Source: RSA9 sp036381195
GTDB lineage: Bacteria; Gemmatimonadota; Gemmatimonadetes; Longimicrobiales; RSA9
Assembly (NCBI GenBank): GCA_036381195.1
Contig: DASVDH010000018.1
Coordinates: forward strand, 75,448-139,447
Direction: 5' to 3'
DNA length: 64,000 nt
The notes under the pieces are model-generated. The model was not told the DNA's origin, made no database searches, and saw only the letters and a list, made by a program, of their open reading frames with translations. Numbering within the stretch: the first letter of the stretch is position 1; the number at the start of each line of letters is the position of its first letter. Positions 35,575-43,759 of this stretch are shown piece after piece. The translations under genes and the position numbers were made by a program.

Positions 35575-35832
35575 TGGGCCTGCGCGCTGCGAGGTGCCGC
35601 CCCGGGCCCCGCCTGGCCGCGCGGCCGGCGAAACCCTCGACGCCGGGCCGCGCGCACCGGGCGATGCGCTGGGCGGCGCACGCCGTATCCGGCGCGCGCC
35701 GGCTCCCAGGGCCGCGGCGCCCCTGCCCGGCAGCGGCGTGAGCCGGGCGGCGAGACCCGCCCTCCGCTCCCATCCTCGCGGGTCCGCCGGCCTGCGGTCC
35801 GCCGATGCTCCCGGGAGGGGCCCGGACCCCCG

Positions 35833-36138
35833 TCACGCGGCCGGCCGTTCCGCCATCGTTTGGCCGCCGGCCGCGAACCCGAACGCCTGCGGCACGACCT
35901 GCGTCTCCGTCCCGAGCTGCTGGATCGGCTGGCCCGTGGCGAGCTCGATGATCTCCTCGTTCAGCTCCGCCCGGTTGCCGAGCGCAGCGAACGTGGGCGG
36001 CCAGAGCCCGACGAACAGCGCGGCGTGCTTGCGGCCCATCATGTAGAGCGCGGCCGACGCGCCGATCGTCGCCAGACACAGGTTGTACCAGAGATTGCTG
36101 CTGCGGGCGCCGGGCACCCGTTGCAGGACATCACGCAT
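35833..36138 (-). CDS. Small membrane protein of unknown function
   Basis: 101 residues. Two hydrophobic stretches (WYNLCLATIGASAALYMMG, then HAALFVGLWPPTFAALGN) suggest one or two membrane spans. The C-terminal third (NEEIIELATGQPIQQLGTET) is soluble and ends in Ala-rich sequence. GGAGGGTGGTCACG precedes the ATG at 36138. I do not recognise a family. Its gene lies 92 bp downstream of the DUF1080 gene on the same strand and might share its transcript. Confidence 0.6.
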   Translation of the reverse strand: MRDVLQRVPGARSSNLWYNLCLATIGASAALYMMGRKHAALFVGLWPPTFAALGNRAELNEEIIELATGQPIQQLGTETQVVPQAFGFAAGGQTMAERPAA

Positions 36139-36230
36139 CGTGACCACCCTCCGCCAGCGGTTCTCCTTCGTCTTCACTGGCGGAACGGTGCAGAGCGCGT
36201 GCCGGTGCAGAATGGGGTCTAGGATGGGCG

Positions 36231-36962
36231 CTATTTCAGCTCCCTGATCTTGATGTTCCGGAACGCGACCCGGTCGCCGTGGTCCTGGAGCCCGATATGG
36301 CCGCGCGGGTTCTTCCCGTACCCGGGCCACGCGGCGAACTTGCTCTTCGCGACGCGTGACTTCCAGTCCTCGCTGCCCAGCTCGTACTCGACGACCTTCA
36401 CGCCGTTCAGCCACTGCTCGACGTGGTTGCCGCGCACGAGGATCCGGACGCTGTTCCACTCGCCGGCCGGCTTGACCACACCCGCGGGCGCGGGGTGCAG
36501 CGCGTAGTTCGAGCCGGCCGCGGTCTCGCGTTGGCGCCCGTCGGGGTGCCCGGCGTCGTCCAGCACCTGCATCTCGGGCGCGTTCTGGTAGATCCAGTCC
36601 GTGTCCTCGCTGGCGCGGAAGAAGATGCCGCTGTTGCCGCCGGGGGCGACCCTCCATTCCAGCGCCAGCTCGAAGTCCTGGAACTGGTCGAGGGTAATGA
36701 TGTCGCCGGCCTGGCCGACGCGCGTGAGCGCGCCGTCCACGACCTGCCAGCCGTCCGGCATGCCCTGCTGCCGGTAGCCGCGCCAGCCGGCGCTCGTCTC
36801 GCCATCGAAGAGCAGCCGCCAGCCGGCCGATTCCTCCTCCGGCGTGAGCGTGTTGGGCTCGGGGGGCGCCGCCGCCTTGGCCCCCTGCTGCCCCCGCGCC
36901 GGGAGCGGCGCCGCGGCCGCCACGAGCCCAAGCGCCGCCGCGAGCAAGATCGCGCGCCGCAT
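36231..36962 (-). CDS. DUF1080 (3-keto-disaccharide hydrolase-type) secreted protein
   Basis: 243 residues. Signal peptide to GLVAAAAPLPARGQQ (about 1-26). One jelly-roll domain with the family phrases WRLLFDGETSAGWRGY, GNSGIFFRASED, GEWNSVRILVRGNHVEQW and LQDHGDRVAFRNIKIREL. Members hydrolyse 3-keto-glycosides made by partner dehydrogenases, or bind glycans. GGAGGAGGAG lies eight bases before the ATG at 36962 (a TTG two codons earlier is an alternative). It follows ClpP by 27 bp on the same strand. Together with the DUF1080 gene at 11608-12507 and the GMC and Gfo/Idh genes it supports a keto-glycoside pathway. Confidence 0.88.
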   Translation of the reverse strand: MRRAILLAAALGLVAAAAPLPARGQQGAKAAAPPEPNTLTPEEESAGWRLLFDGETSAGWRGYRQQGMPDGWQVVDGALTRVGQAGDIITLDQFQDFELALEWRVAPGGNSGIFFRASEDTDWIYQNAPEMQVLDDAGHPDGRQRETAAGSNYALHPAPAGVVKPAGEWNSVRILVRGNHVEQWLNGVKVVEYELGSEDWKSRVAKSKFAAWPGYGKNPRGHIGLQDHGDRVAFRNIKIRELK

Positions 36963-36989
36963 CGTCAACGCTCCTCCTCCGGAAAGTGG

Positions 36990-37598
36990 TCAGCGCCCGC
37001 CGCGCTTCCCTCCCCCGTCCAGCTCGTCCACGCTCTCGACGATGCGGCCGACCAGCCCGTACTCGAGCGCGCCCGATGCATCGAGCCAGAAGTTGCGGCG
37101 CGTGTCTTCCTCGATCCGCTCGAGCGGCTGGCCGGTCTGGCGCGCGATCAGGCGGTTCACGCGGTCCCGGATGCGCAGGATCTCGCGCGCCTCGATGTCG
37201 ATGTCCGCGGCGCTGCCACCCACGCCGCCCGCCGGCTGGTGCAGCAGGAACCGCGTGTTGGGCAGGCAGTAGCGGTCCTCGCGCGGCACCGCGACGTAGA
37301 TCAGCGCCGCCGCGCTCGCCACCCAGCCCGTGCCGACCATCCGGACACGCGGCTTGATGAACCGCACGATGTCGTGGATCGTGTCGCCGGACTCGATGTG
37401 GCCGCCCTGCGAGTTGATGAAGATCGTGATCGGGTCCTCGCTGGACTCCGCGGCCATCGCCAGGAGCTGCGCCGTCACCCGCGCGGCGAGCTGCTGGTTG
37501 ATCTCTCCGCTGATGATGATGTTCCGGGCACGGAACAGCCGCTCGGTGACCGGATCCATCATCGCAGTGCCCGGCGTCTCGGGTCGTGCCTCGTTCAC
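36990..37598 (-). CDS. clpP: ClpP-family serine protease
   Basis: 202 residues, GTG start with GGAGG five bases upstream. Catalytic triad: Ser95 in GTGWVASAAALIYV, His120 in LLHQPAGGVGG and Asp165 in EEDTRRN. Canonical ClpP has ASMGA around the serine and DTDRD around the aspartate; here these read ASAAA and DTRRN, so it is a divergent paralogue. INSQGGHIESGDTIHDI is the ClpP oxyanion region. The protease forms barrels with Clp/Hsp100 unfoldases; none is encoded here. The GTG overlaps the CYTH stop (GTGA), so translation is coupled. Whether this is the cell's only ClpP cannot be told from the window. Confidence 0.88.
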   Translation of the reverse strand: MNEARPETPGTAMMDPVTERLFRARNIIISGEINQQLAARVTAQLLAMAAESSEDPITIFINSQGGHIESGDTIHDIVRFIKPRVRMVGTGWVASAAALIYVAVPREDRYCLPNTRFLLHQPAGGVGGSAADIDIEAREILRIRDRVNRLIARQTGQPLERIEEDTRRNFWLDASGALEYGLVGRIVESVDELDGGGKRGGR

Positions 37599-38197
37599 GC
37601 GTCCTCCCTCGCTTCCGGTTCTGGTGCCGTGGCCGGATTGGCCCGGCCGGGCGTACGGTTGGCTTGTACACCGCTGCCGCCGGGATGCTCGGCCGGCCAT
37701 GACGGCGCCCCCGCCTCCACCACCTCCCGGACGAATCGCGCCGCCTCCGCCGCCCCGAGCCGCGCGAGCTGCTGGTTCGTGAACGCGCCGTCGTCCGTGA
37801 CTTCCCGCACCAGCTCGAGCCACGGCGGCGGCCCTGGCAGACGCTCGTGCGCGTCCTCAAGCTCCACCTCCGCCAGGATGAGGCCGCGGAGCTTGCCGCC
37901 GAAGACGTCCACCTCCCACCGGCCGACCGCGTAGCGCACCTTCTCGAGCCGGTGCTCGCCCGTCATCGCCATGAGGGCCTCGCCCTCCTGCGGCGGCACG
38001 GCGAGCTCGACCTCCCGCCGCACGCGGCCGCGGCCCGCCTTCACCGTGAGCACGTACTCGCCGTCCCTCTGGCGGATCCGCACCGACGGGTCCCCGACCG
38101 CGAGGTAACCCTGCCGGATGATGGACTCGCGCCCCGCACGCCGGAGCGCCGGCTCGTCCACCACGCGGCAGAGGAAACGCCGCTCGATCTCGACCAT
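37595..38197 (-). CDS. CYTH-domain protein (triphosphate tunnel family)
   Basis: 200 residues. N terminus VEIERRFLC is a close form of the CYTH ExExK signature (last residue Arg for Lys). Other beta-strand phrases: SIIRQGYLAVGDPSVRIRQRDGEYVLTVKAG, LEKVRYAVGRWEVDVFGG, LILAEVELE. CYTH proteins bind triphosphates and include tripolyphosphatases and adenylate cyclases. The last 40 residues are Pro/Ala-rich and probably disordered. The ATG at 38197 is preferred because it begins the motif; a GTG at 38218 is an alternative. Translationally coupled to ClpP. Confidence 0.87.
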   Translation of the reverse strand: MVEIERRFLCRVVDEPALRRAGRESIIRQGYLAVGDPSVRIRQRDGEYVLTVKAGRGRVRREVELAVPPQEGEALMAMTGEHRLEKVRYAVGRWEVDVFGGKLRGLILAEVELEDAHERLPGPPPWLELVREVTDDGAFTNQQLARLGAAEAARFVREVVEAGAPSWPAEHPGGSGVQANRTPGRANPATAPEPEAREDA

Positions 38198-38481
38198 CGC
38201 GCGCCGTGCTCCCGTCACGCGCGAATCCTACTCGATCCCGGGCCGTGGCGCGAGCCCGCGGCGGCCGCACACCGGCTGCTCGGCCCCCTCGGAGACCAAC
38301 TCGCCTCCGTGCTGCGAATCCCAGGATCGGTAGACAGACGGCCGCGCCGGACTCGCACCGCAGCCGCGCAGCGGGGTACCATCGCCGCGACCGTGTCTCT
38401 TCCCGCGGCCAGGGCGAAGATTCCGATGGCACTGGAGAGGGCGTCGAGCCTGCCGGGCGACAGGGAAGGCGCGTCCTGAGG

Positions 38482-39126
38482 ATGGAACGGGGAACGCGCA
38501 ACCGTGCGCGGGCCGGCGCGGGCCCCGCCCCGGTCCACGGCGTCCTCCTCGCCGCCGGGCGCTCCTCGCGCATGGGCCGCTCCAAGCCGCTGCTCGCGCT
38601 CGATGGCGAGACGCTCGTGGAGCGGGCCGTGCGCGTGTTGCGCGAGGGGGGGTGCGGCGGCATCATCGCCGTGGTGCGCGCGGAGGATGACGCGGCGGCA
38701 CGACTCGCGCGCGCGGCGGGCGCCCGCGTCGTCGTCAACGACGACGCACAGGCGGAGCAGGTGGACTCGCTGCGCCTCGCGCTGCGCGAGCTGCCGGACG
38801 ATGCCGCGGCGGCCGCGGTGCTGCCCGTGGACGTGCCGTTCGTGCGGCCCGCGACGGTCGCGCGCCTGGTCACGGCGTTCCGCACCGGCACGGCGCTCGT
38901 CGTGCGGCCCACGTACCGCGGCGAGCCCGGCCACCCCACGCTGTTCGCGCGCGTGCTGTTCGCGGACCTTGCCGCGCGCGAGCTGCCGCGCGGCGCGCGC
39001 ACGGTGATCGAGGCCCACGCGGCCGATACGCTGGACATCGAGGTCGATGACCCCGGCGTCACGCAGGACGTGGACACGCCGGAGGACCTCGCCCGCTACG
39101 GAGACGCGCGTTGGACGACGTCGTGA
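38482..39126 (+). CDS. MobA-like (MocA) nucleotidyltransferase
   Basis: 214 residues. Nucleotide-binding signature VHGVLLAAGRSSRMGRSKPL at about 19-38, followed by VVRAEDDAAARLA and VLPVDVPFVRPATVARLV, the usual acceptor motifs of MobA/MocA-type NTP transferases. MocA makes molybdopterin cytosine dinucleotide for xanthine dehydrogenase-type enzymes; MobA makes the guanine form. The XdhC genes that follow favour MocA. The stop overlaps the next gene. It starts a three-gene plus-strand operon, divergent from CYTH-ClpP. No Mo enzyme is nearby. Confidence 0.85.
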   Translation: MERGTRNRARAGAGPAPVHGVLLAAGRSSRMGRSKPLLALDGETLVERAVRVLREGGCGGIIAVVRAEDDAAARLARAAGARVVVNDDAQAEQVDSLRLALRELPDDAAAAAVLPVDVPFVRPATVARLVTAFRTGTALVVRPTYRGEPGHPTLFARVLFADLAARELPRGARTVIEAHAADTLDIEVDDPGVTQDVDTPEDLARYGDARWTTS

Positions 39127-39992
39127 CCCCTGCGGCTGCCGCGCGCCTCGCCCTCGCGGCGGAAGCCGGCGGCCCGGCCGTCGCGCTGGTCACCGTGGTC
39201 GGCGCGCCGGAGGGCGGAGCGGGCCGCGCGCTGCTCGGCCGCCGCGTCGCGCTGCTCGAGACGGGCGAGCTGCGCGGCACGCTGGGCGGCGGGGCGCTGG
39301 ACGCGCGCGCGGTCGAGCTCGGGTGGCGCGTGCTCGCGGGCGAGCCGCCGGGCGCCGAGGAGGTGGACGCCGACGGCGCACGCTTCACGTTCTACGCGGA
39401 AGCGTGCTTCCCGCCGGAGGAGCTGCTCGTCGTGGGCGCGGGCCACATCGCGGTCCCGCTCGCCGAGCTGGGCGTGCGGCTCGGCTTCCGCGTCACCGTG
39501 CTGGACGACCGCGAGGAGTTCGCCACCGACGCGCGCTTCCCCGGCGCGGCCCGCGTGCTGCGGGTGGACTTCGCGGACCCGTTCCGCGAGCTCGCGATCG
39601 GGCCGCGCACGTACATCGTGCTCGTCACGCGCGCGCACCGCTACGACTTCGATTGCCTGAAGCAGCTCGTCGAGCTGGAAGCGGCGCCGCGCTACATCGG
39701 CATGATCGGCAGCCGCCGGCGGGTGCGCGCGGCGTTCCACGCGATGCTGGAGGCGGGCATCCCGCGGGAGCGGCTCGCGCGCGTGCGCGCGCCGCTCGGG
39801 ATCGACATCGGCGCCGAGACGCCGGAGGAGATCGCGGTCAGCATCGCCGCGGAGCTGATCGCCGTGCGGCGGGGCGGCGCGGCGCTGGACGCGTCGCTCG
39901 CGGCGCGCGAGAACGTGCTCGAGCGGCTGCTGCCGGAGACGGCGCGGGGCGACACACGCACGGAGCCGGAGACGGAGGAGAGCGATGGATGA
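39111..39992 (+). CDS. XdhC/CoxF family Mo-enzyme maturation protein
   Basis: 293 residues. An N-terminal XdhC/CoxI domain (VALVTVVGAPEG, GTLGGGALDARAVELG) is followed by a Rossmann domain starting ELLVVGAGHIAVPLAELG (about 104-121) and IGMIGSRRRV. These proteins bring sulfur to or protect the molybdenum cofactor before insertion into xanthine or CO dehydrogenase. The best start is the TTG at 39111, eight bases after GGAG, overlapping the upstream gene by 16 bp; a GTG at 39123 is possible. The C-terminal phrase GIDIGAETPEEIAVSIAAEL is typical. Confidence 0.88.
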   Translation: MDDVVTPAAAARLALAAEAGGPAVALVTVVGAPEGGAGRALLGRRVALLETGELRGTLGGGALDARAVELGWRVLAGEPPGAEEVDADGARFTFYAEACFPPEELLVVGAGHIAVPLAELGVRLGFRVTVLDDREEFATDARFPGAARVLRVDFADPFRELAIGPRTYIVLVTRAHRYDFDCLKQLVELEAAPRYIGMIGSRRRVRAAFHAMLEAGIPRERLARVRAPLGIDIGAETPEEIAVSIAAELIAVRRGGAALDASLAARENVLERLLPETARGDTRTEPETEESDG

Positions 39993-40317
39993 CGCGAGCA
40001 TCTACCGCGCGCTGATCGCCGCCGCGGAGTCCGGCCGGCCCGCCGTGCTCGCGACCGTCGTGCGCGCGCGCGGCTCCACGCCGCGCAGCGCGGGCAGCAA
40101 GATGCTGATCGACCCGGACACGGGCCTGATCGGCACGATCGGCGGCGGCTGCGGCGAGAGCGACGTGATCGAGGCGGCGCGGGAGGTCGCGCGCACCGGC
40201 GAGCCGCGGCTCGTCCGCGTCGAGCTGACCGATGCCGTCGAGTCCTGGAGCCCCGCCGTGTGCGGCGGCGTGATGGAGGTCTTCCTGGAGCGCGTCGCGG
40301 GCGGCGCGGCGGAGTAG
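39985..40317 (+). CDS. XdhC/CoxI N-terminal domain protein (short paralogue)
   Basis: 110 residues. Only the XdhC N-terminal domain: AVLATVVRARGSTPRSAGSKMLID and TIGGGCGESDVIEAARE, ending soon after VCGGVMEVFLERV. The conserved Cys phrase of the domain is kept (GGGCGE, VCGG). It complements the neighbouring full-length XdhC and resembles the separate CoxI/CoxF arrangement. The ATG at 39985 overlaps the upstream gene by 8 bp, so it is the third gene of the operon. Confidence 0.85.
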   Translation: MDDASIYRALIAAAESGRPAVLATVVRARGSTPRSAGSKMLIDPDTGLIGTIGGGCGESDVIEAAREVARTGEPRLVRVELTDAVESWSPAVCGGVMEVFLERVAGGAAE

Positions 40318-40428
40318 CGGCCGCGACCCCGCGCACGGGCGGGTGGACTCCAGCTCCAGCCGCGACGCCTCCACCTCCGTGGCCGCGCCCCGCGCACGAG
40401 CGGGCGTGGCCAGCCGCGGATCCCGCGC

Positions 40429-40776
40429 CTACAGCCCCTCGCGCGGCCAGCGCGGGCCGCGCGCGCCTGGCGGGTAGCGCGGCGGCTGCATCCACGGCAC
40501 GGGCCGGCCGCGGCGGCGCGCGCGCAGCCAGTCCCTCCAGCGGCGCAGCTCCGAGTACGCGTCCCGCGGCAGGTCCTCGCCCGTGCGCTCTTCGTATTCC
40601 CGTTCGGCCTCCTGGAAGCGGCGCCACTCGATGTACGCGTCCAGCAGCGCGCCGGGGTGGTAGGGCCCGCGCAGCTCGAAGTCGTAGTCGTGCAGCTCGG
40701 CAAAGGCTGGGTCGCGGCCGATCCAGCGCGAGCCCCAGCGCGGGTGCGCCCAGAACGGCGGATGGCGGGACGACAT
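40429..40776 (-). CDS. Small hypothetical protein
   Basis: 115 residues, rich in Trp, Arg and Pro. No signal or membrane segment. Visible segments: HPPFWAHPRWGSRWIGRDP, ALLDAYIEWRRFQEAEREYE and LRRWRDWLRARRRGRP. I do not recognise a family. It may be a soluble helical protein; an amphipathic helix runs about residues 45-70. GGAGGA lies about 12 bases before the ATG at 40776. The 286-bp region to the cupin gene holds two copies of CCGGGCGGAGCGCCC. Confidence 0.5.
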   Translation of the reverse strand: MSSRHPPFWAHPRWGSRWIGRDPAFAELHDYDFELRGPYHPGALLDAYIEWRRFQEAEREYEERTGEDLPRDAYSELRRWRDWLRARRRGRPVPWMQPPRYPPGARGPRWPREGL

Positions 40777-41062
40777 CGCGCGGGCCTCCTCCACTCGCGT
40801 GGACACCCCTCCGGCGCGCACGGCGCGCCCGTCGCGACGGACCCGGCGGGCGCCGAGAACGCGGCGCGCGTCGTCGCACCACAGACGGCGGCTCGAGCGG
40901 CGCAACGCGCGTGCCGGGCGGGTCCGGGCGGAGCGCCCGCGAACGGGCCCGGGCGGAGCGCCCCCGGAGCCGGGAACCGCTGTTGCGGCCCGCGGCATTC
41001 GGAAGGCGTGGATGCGCGGCCGCGTCGGCTCCGTGCTCCACTCATGCCACCGGGAGGGGGCG

Positions 41063-41422
41063 ATGACTCGAGGCAACATCGCCGCGAAGCTCGCGCAGAT
41101 CCAGGAGCACTGGTCGCCCAGGCTCCTCGCGCGCGTGAACGACACGGACATCAGGATCGTGAAGATCAAGGGTGAGTTCGTCTGGCATCACCACGAGGCC
41201 GAAGACGAGCTCTTCCTCGTCCTCGAGGGCAGGCTGCTCATGCAGTTCCGCGACCGCGAGGAGTGGGTCGAGGCGGGCGAGTACATCCTCGTGCCGCGCG
41301 GCGTGGAGCACCGCCCGGTCGCGCCCGAGGAGGTCCACCTCCTGCTGGTCGAGCCCGCCAGCACGGTCAACACGGGGGACGTCCGGAACGAGCGCACGAT
41401 CGAGGTGGTCGAAGCGATCTGA
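41063..41422 (+). CDS. Cupin-domain protein
   Basis: 119 residues. Cupin signature around residues 38-80: VWHHHEAEDELFLVLEGRL (His-His, Glu) and VPRGVEHRPVAPEEVHLLLV, which bind a metal and form the barrel. Typical small cupins act as isomerases, dioxygenases or ligand-binding regulators; no substrate can be named. GGGAGGGGG precedes the ATG at 41063. The product begins RGNIAAKLAQIQEHWSPRLLA. It stands alone between a divergent hypothetical gene and the SDR gene. Confidence 0.85.
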   Translation: MTRGNIAAKLAQIQEHWSPRLLARVNDTDIRIVKIKGEFVWHHHEAEDELFLVLEGRLLMQFRDREEWVEAGEYILVPRGVEHRPVAPEEVHLLLVEPASTVNTGDVRNERTIEVVEAI

Positions 41423-41604
41423 CGCCGGGCGGCCGGAGCGGCGCGCGGGATGGCGGGATCCCCTTCGCAGCACCGTGCGCGACCGCAACGCCGGGCGGAG
41501 CATTATCAGCGAACCCATCTCCTGGATCTGCGTGAGCCCGTGTTCCCGGCTGGCACCCTCCGTGCACGGCCGTGCAGGGGGACAGACCTGCACGGGAGCG
41601 CAGC

Positions 41605-42603
41605 ATGGGCCGGCCGATCCGTGACCAGGCCATCGTCATCACCGGCGCGTCCAGCGGCCTCGGGCTCGCGACCGCGCTGGAGGCCGGACGCCGCGGGGCG
41701 CGCGTGGCGCTCGCCGCACGCAACGCGGCCGAGCTCGAGCGCGTCGCGGCGCGCGTGCGTGAGGCGGGAGGCGAGGCGATCGCGGTGCCGGCGGACGTGA
41801 CGGACTACGCGCAGGTCGAGGCGCTCGCGCGCCGCACGGCCGAGGCCTTCGGCCGCATCGATACCTGGATCAACAACGCCGGCGTGGCCGTGTACGGCAC
41901 GTTCATGGACGTGCCGTTCGAGGACTTCCGCCGCGCGTTCGACGTCGTCTTCATGGGCCAGGTGCACGGCGCGCGCGCCGCGCTGCCCTACCTCGCGGCG
42001 AGCGGCGGCACGCTGATCTGCATCGGGAGCGTGTTGTCGGACCGCGGCATCCCGCTCATGGGCCCGTACTGCGCGGCGAAGCACGCGCTCGAGGGCTGGC
42101 TCGACGCGCTCCGCGTCGAGCTGGCGCACGCGGGTTCGCCTGTACGCGTCTCGGTCATCAAGCCATCCTCCCTGAACACGCCACTGTTCCAGAAGGCGCG
42201 CTCCTACATGGGAGTCGAGGCGCGGCCGGTCCCGCCCGTGTACGCGCCGGAGCTGGCGGCGGCTGCGATCCTGCAGGTCGCGGAGAGCGAACGCCCACCC
42301 CGGGACCGCACCATCGGGATCGGCAAGCTGCTCGCGCTGGCCGACGCGGTGAGCCCGCGCATCACGGATCTGTTCCAGTTCGCGTTCCAGTACCACGCCC
42401 ACCGGAGCGAGCGCCCGAAGCATCCTTCGGGGCCCGACAACCTCTATGCGCCGCTCCCCGAGGATGGCAGCGTGCGCGGCCGGTGGACGGCCGAGGAGAA
42501 GCGGCGGAGCCCCTTCACGGCGATTCTCGAGCGGCGCGGGGCCGCGGCGCTGCTCGCGCTGGCCAGCGGCATCGGGCTGCTCGCCGCCCGGCGCGCCCGC
42601 TGA
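41605..42603 (+). CDS. Short-chain dehydrogenase/reductase with C-terminal hydrophobic tail
   Basis: 332 residues. Motifs of classical SDRs: VITGASSGLGLATALEAG (TGxxxGxG), NNAGVAVYG, IGSVLSDRGIPLMGPYCAAK (Ser-Tyr-Lys) and SVIKPSSLNTPLF. Beyond the SDR core (about 255) there is a linker with EDGSVRGRWTAEEKRRSP and a hydrophobic C-terminal segment (AALLALASGIGLLAA), a probable membrane anchor. GGGAG lies eight bases before the ATG at 41605. NADP-linked reduction of a hydrophobic or membrane substrate is likely. A fragment of a second copy of its C-terminal coding region lies at 35521-35574. Confidence 0.87.
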   Translation: MGRPIRDQAIVITGASSGLGLATALEAGRRGARVALAARNAAELERVAARVREAGGEAIAVPADVTDYAQVEALARRTAEAFGRIDTWINNAGVAVYGTFMDVPFEDFRRAFDVVFMGQVHGARAALPYLAASGGTLICIGSVLSDRGIPLMGPYCAAKHALEGWLDALRVELAHAGSPVRVSVIKPSSLNTPLFQKARSYMGVEARPVPPVYAPELAAAAILQVAESERPPRDRTIGIGKLLALADAVSPRITDLFQFAFQYHAHRSERPKHPSGPDNLYAPLPEDGSVRGRWTAEEKRRSPFTAILERRGAAALLALASGIGLLAARRAR

Positions 42604-42612
42604 CCATCTCCC

Positions 42613-42640
42613 TTGCCTCCGCCGCGAAGTGGCCTAGCTT
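42613..42640 (+). promoter_or_regulatory. Predicted promoter of the BNR-repeat gene
   Basis: TTGCCT at 42613-42618, 16 bp, TAGCTT at 42635-42640. The start codon at 42649 is only 8 bases downstream, so the transcript would be leaderless or nearly so. Confidence 0.4.
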
Positions 42641-42648
42641 GCCGCCGC

Positions 42649-43734
42649 ATGCCACGCCACGTCGTCCTCATGATCGGCACCAAGCGCGGGTTGTTCATCG
42701 CGCACGCGGATGAGGACCGCGCGCGCTGGACCCTCTCGCCGCCGCTGCTCGAGGGCCGGGAGGTCTATCACGCCTGGATCGACCCGCGGGACGGGCGGAC
42801 CGCCTGGGCCGCGACGGCCCACGCCGTCTGGGGCGCGCACGTGCACCGGAGCGACGACCGCGGCGCAACCTGGCAGGTGCTCGAGCAGGCGCCACACCAC
42901 GCGGATGAGCGGGGCCTGGACGTGATCTGGCACCTCGCGCCGGGGCACGCCTCCGAGCCGGACACGCTCTACGCCGGCATCGAGCCCGCGGGGCTGTTCG
43001 TGAGCCGCGACCGCGGCGCGAGCTGGGAGCCCGTGGCCGCGCTCAACGAGCACCCGACGTCGGGGACCTGGCAGCCTGCGGGCGGCGCGCTCGCCATGCA
43101 CTCGATCGCCGTGGACCCACGCACGCCCGAGCGCATCTACGCGGCGGTGTCCGCGGGCGGCGCCTACCGGTCGGACGACGGCGGCGCAGCCTGGACGCCG
43201 ATCAACCGCGGCACGCGCGCGGACTTCCTGCCGCAGACCATGCCGGAGGCCGGCCAGTGTGTGCACCGGCTGCGGCTGCACCCGGCGAGGCCGGACCGGC
43301 TGTACCAGCAGAACCACTGCGGCGTCTACCGCTCGGACGACCGCGGCGAGACGTGGACGGAGATCACGGCCGGGCTGCCCAGCGAGTTCGGCTACGCGCT
43401 CGGGCTCGACCCGGCGGACCCGGACGCCGCGTTCGTGATCCCGGAAGAGTCCAGCCACATGCGCACGGTGGCGGGCGGCGCGCTGCGCGTGTTCCGCACG
43501 ACCGACGCGGGTGCGACGTGGGAGCCGCTCACGCGCGGCCTGCCGCAGCAGCACGCGTACGTCTCGATCCTGCGTGATGCGATGGCTGAAGACGCGCTGG
43601 ACCCCTGCGGCCTCTACTTCGGCACCTCCGGCGGGCACGTCTTCGCCAGCGCCGACCGGGGCGAGTCCTGGCGGCTCGTCGCCGGGTTCCTTCCGCGCAT
43701 CCTGAGCATTCACGCCGCGACGCTGGAAGACTGA
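42649..43734 (+). CDS. BNR/VPS10-type beta-propeller protein
   Basis: 361 residues with no signal peptide. Repeated Asp-box phrases HRSDDRGATWQVLE, VSRDRGASWEPV, YRSDDGGAAWTPI, YRSDDRGETWTEI, RTTDAGATWEPL and ASADRGESWRLV mark a six-bladed sialidase/BNR-type propeller. The family name (exo-alpha-sialidase or VPS10-like) is structural; no catalytic residues of sialidases are identified. The cytoplasmic location is unusual for the fold. The start at 42649 is the ATG after the promoter. Confidence 0.75.
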   Translation: MPRHVVLMIGTKRGLFIAHADEDRARWTLSPPLLEGREVYHAWIDPRDGRTAWAATAHAVWGAHVHRSDDRGATWQVLEQAPHHADERGLDVIWHLAPGHASEPDTLYAGIEPAGLFVSRDRGASWEPVAALNEHPTSGTWQPAGGALAMHSIAVDPRTPERIYAAVSAGGAYRSDDGGAAWTPINRGTRADFLPQTMPEAGQCVHRLRLHPARPDRLYQQNHCGVYRSDDRGETWTEITAGLPSEFGYALGLDPADPDAAFVIPEESSHMRTVAGGALRVFRTTDAGATWEPLTRGLPQQHAYVSILRDAMAEDALDPCGLYFGTSGGHVFASADRGESWRLVAGFLPRILSIHAATLED

Positions 43735-43759
43735 GGCACCGGCGGCGGGGCGATCCGCC

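Noticed and set aside
40923..40975. Two copies of CCGGGCGGAGCGCCC that could form small hairpins
   Set aside because: Short and GC-only; similar fragments are expected by chance in this composition.
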